A stretch of DNA of 64,000 bases from Holophagaceae bacterium (GTDB taxonomy: Bacteria > Acidobacteriota > Holophagae > Holophagales > Holophagaceae), in assembly GCA_025361205.1 (NCBI GenBank), contig JANYAS010000011.1, forward strand, positions 1 to 64,000, read 5' to 3'. Made by a program: the position numbers and the translations under genes. The number at the start of each line of letters is the position of its first letter. The first letter of the stretch is position 1. Positions 63,817 to 64,000 of the stretch are shown here, piece by piece. The notes below the pieces were generated by a model that searched no databases, was not told the origin of the DNA, and saw only the letters and a program-made list of their open reading frames with translations.

Positions 63817-64000
63817 ATGAAAGCGGTCATTGCCCTTGGTGCGAACCTTGGTGATCGCCGGGCCCATCTTGATGCGGGGATCGCGGCGCTGCGCACGCTG
63901 GGAACCGTGGTGCCGTCGCCCCGGGTCATGGAGACGCCGGACGAGTCCGGGCGCGGGCCCGCCTACCTCAACACGGTGGCGCTCCTCGAGACGGACGGAT
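63817..64000 (+). CDS. folK: 2-amino-4-hydroxy-6-hydroxymethyldihydropteridine pyrophosphokinase (partial)
   Basis: Folate pathway kinase, cut by the window end; 61 residues are visible. MKAVIALGANLGDRRAHLDAG is the HPPK start, and SPRVMETPDE with GPAYLNTVALLET also match the family. It starts 20 bases after the palindromic repeat. The C-terminal two thirds are outside the window. Confidence 0.9.
   Translation, partial: MKAVIALGANLGDRRAHLDAGIAALRTLGTVVPSPRVMETPDESGRGPAYLNTVALLETDG

Overview
The window is GC-rich, gene-dense bacterial chromosome with mostly housekeeping genes. The gene content points to a flagellated Gram-negative: patatin/Omp85 outer-membrane protein, a lysophospholipid-acyltransferase-like DUF374 protein, sigma-54-like promoter candidate, two-gene P-protein of the glycine cleavage system, IcmF fused mutase, a lysine-rich histone H1-like tail and many TPR proteins. 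Together these suit Acidobacteriota, probably Holophagaceae (Geothrix-like). This placement is inferred from gene content; no rRNA or marker comparison was possible.

Layout. 1-3.0 kb (minus): Ser/Thr kinase broken by a one-base frameshift, then rnc and a HisA-like gene. 3.1-4.5 kb: PATAN/TPR protein. 4.5-13.1 kb: flagellar filament locus, with two methyltransferase genes, a short flagellin, flaG, fliD, fliS, a FliT-position gene, a TPR-glycosyltransferase and a second fliS paralogue; this looks like filament assembly plus filament glycan modification. 13.1-21.5 kb: upp, a degenerate TrpC-like protein with an H1-like tail, eno, ftsB-like, dapF, parA-parB, accD, folC. 21.5-32.5 kb: secreted and envelope proteins, CDF transporter, flavin reductase-like, SPFH protein, HtrA-like protease and two tandem TPR membrane proteins. 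32.6-36.1 kb: icmF. 36.2-37.8 kb: decayed defence remnant (rhuM pseudogene plus an internally deleted Type ISP restriction gene). 37.9-44.4 kb: lytic transglycosylase, Hpt, Spy-like protein, LytS/LytTR two-component pair, PstS-like protein, ridA. 44.4-48.5 kb: SWIM protein and SNF2 helicase. 48.5-52.4 kb: rpiB-rph-patatin operon. 52.7-56.3 kb: gcvPA and gcvPB with a MntA-HepT toxin-antitoxin module between them. 56.5-59.0 kb: modABC. 59.2-64 kb: M2 peptidase, hslO, DUF374 protein, queC, queF, folK (cut by the window end).

The least explained content is (i) the TrpC-like pseudoenzyme/H1-like fusion with a strong in-frame internal ribosome binding site, and (ii) several families of small structured repeats. 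Family 1 (four copies near 9.8, 23.9, 28.1 and 32.5 kb) has a stem whose base pairs co-vary between copies. Family 2 (39.2 and 52.4 kb) lies straight after stop codons, and a related piece appears to be inserted in frame in the IcmF linker. A further set of palindromes with internal short tandem repeats lies at 22.2, 56.4, 63.2 and 63.7 kb. No rRNA, tRNA, CRISPR array or intact insertion sequence was seen.
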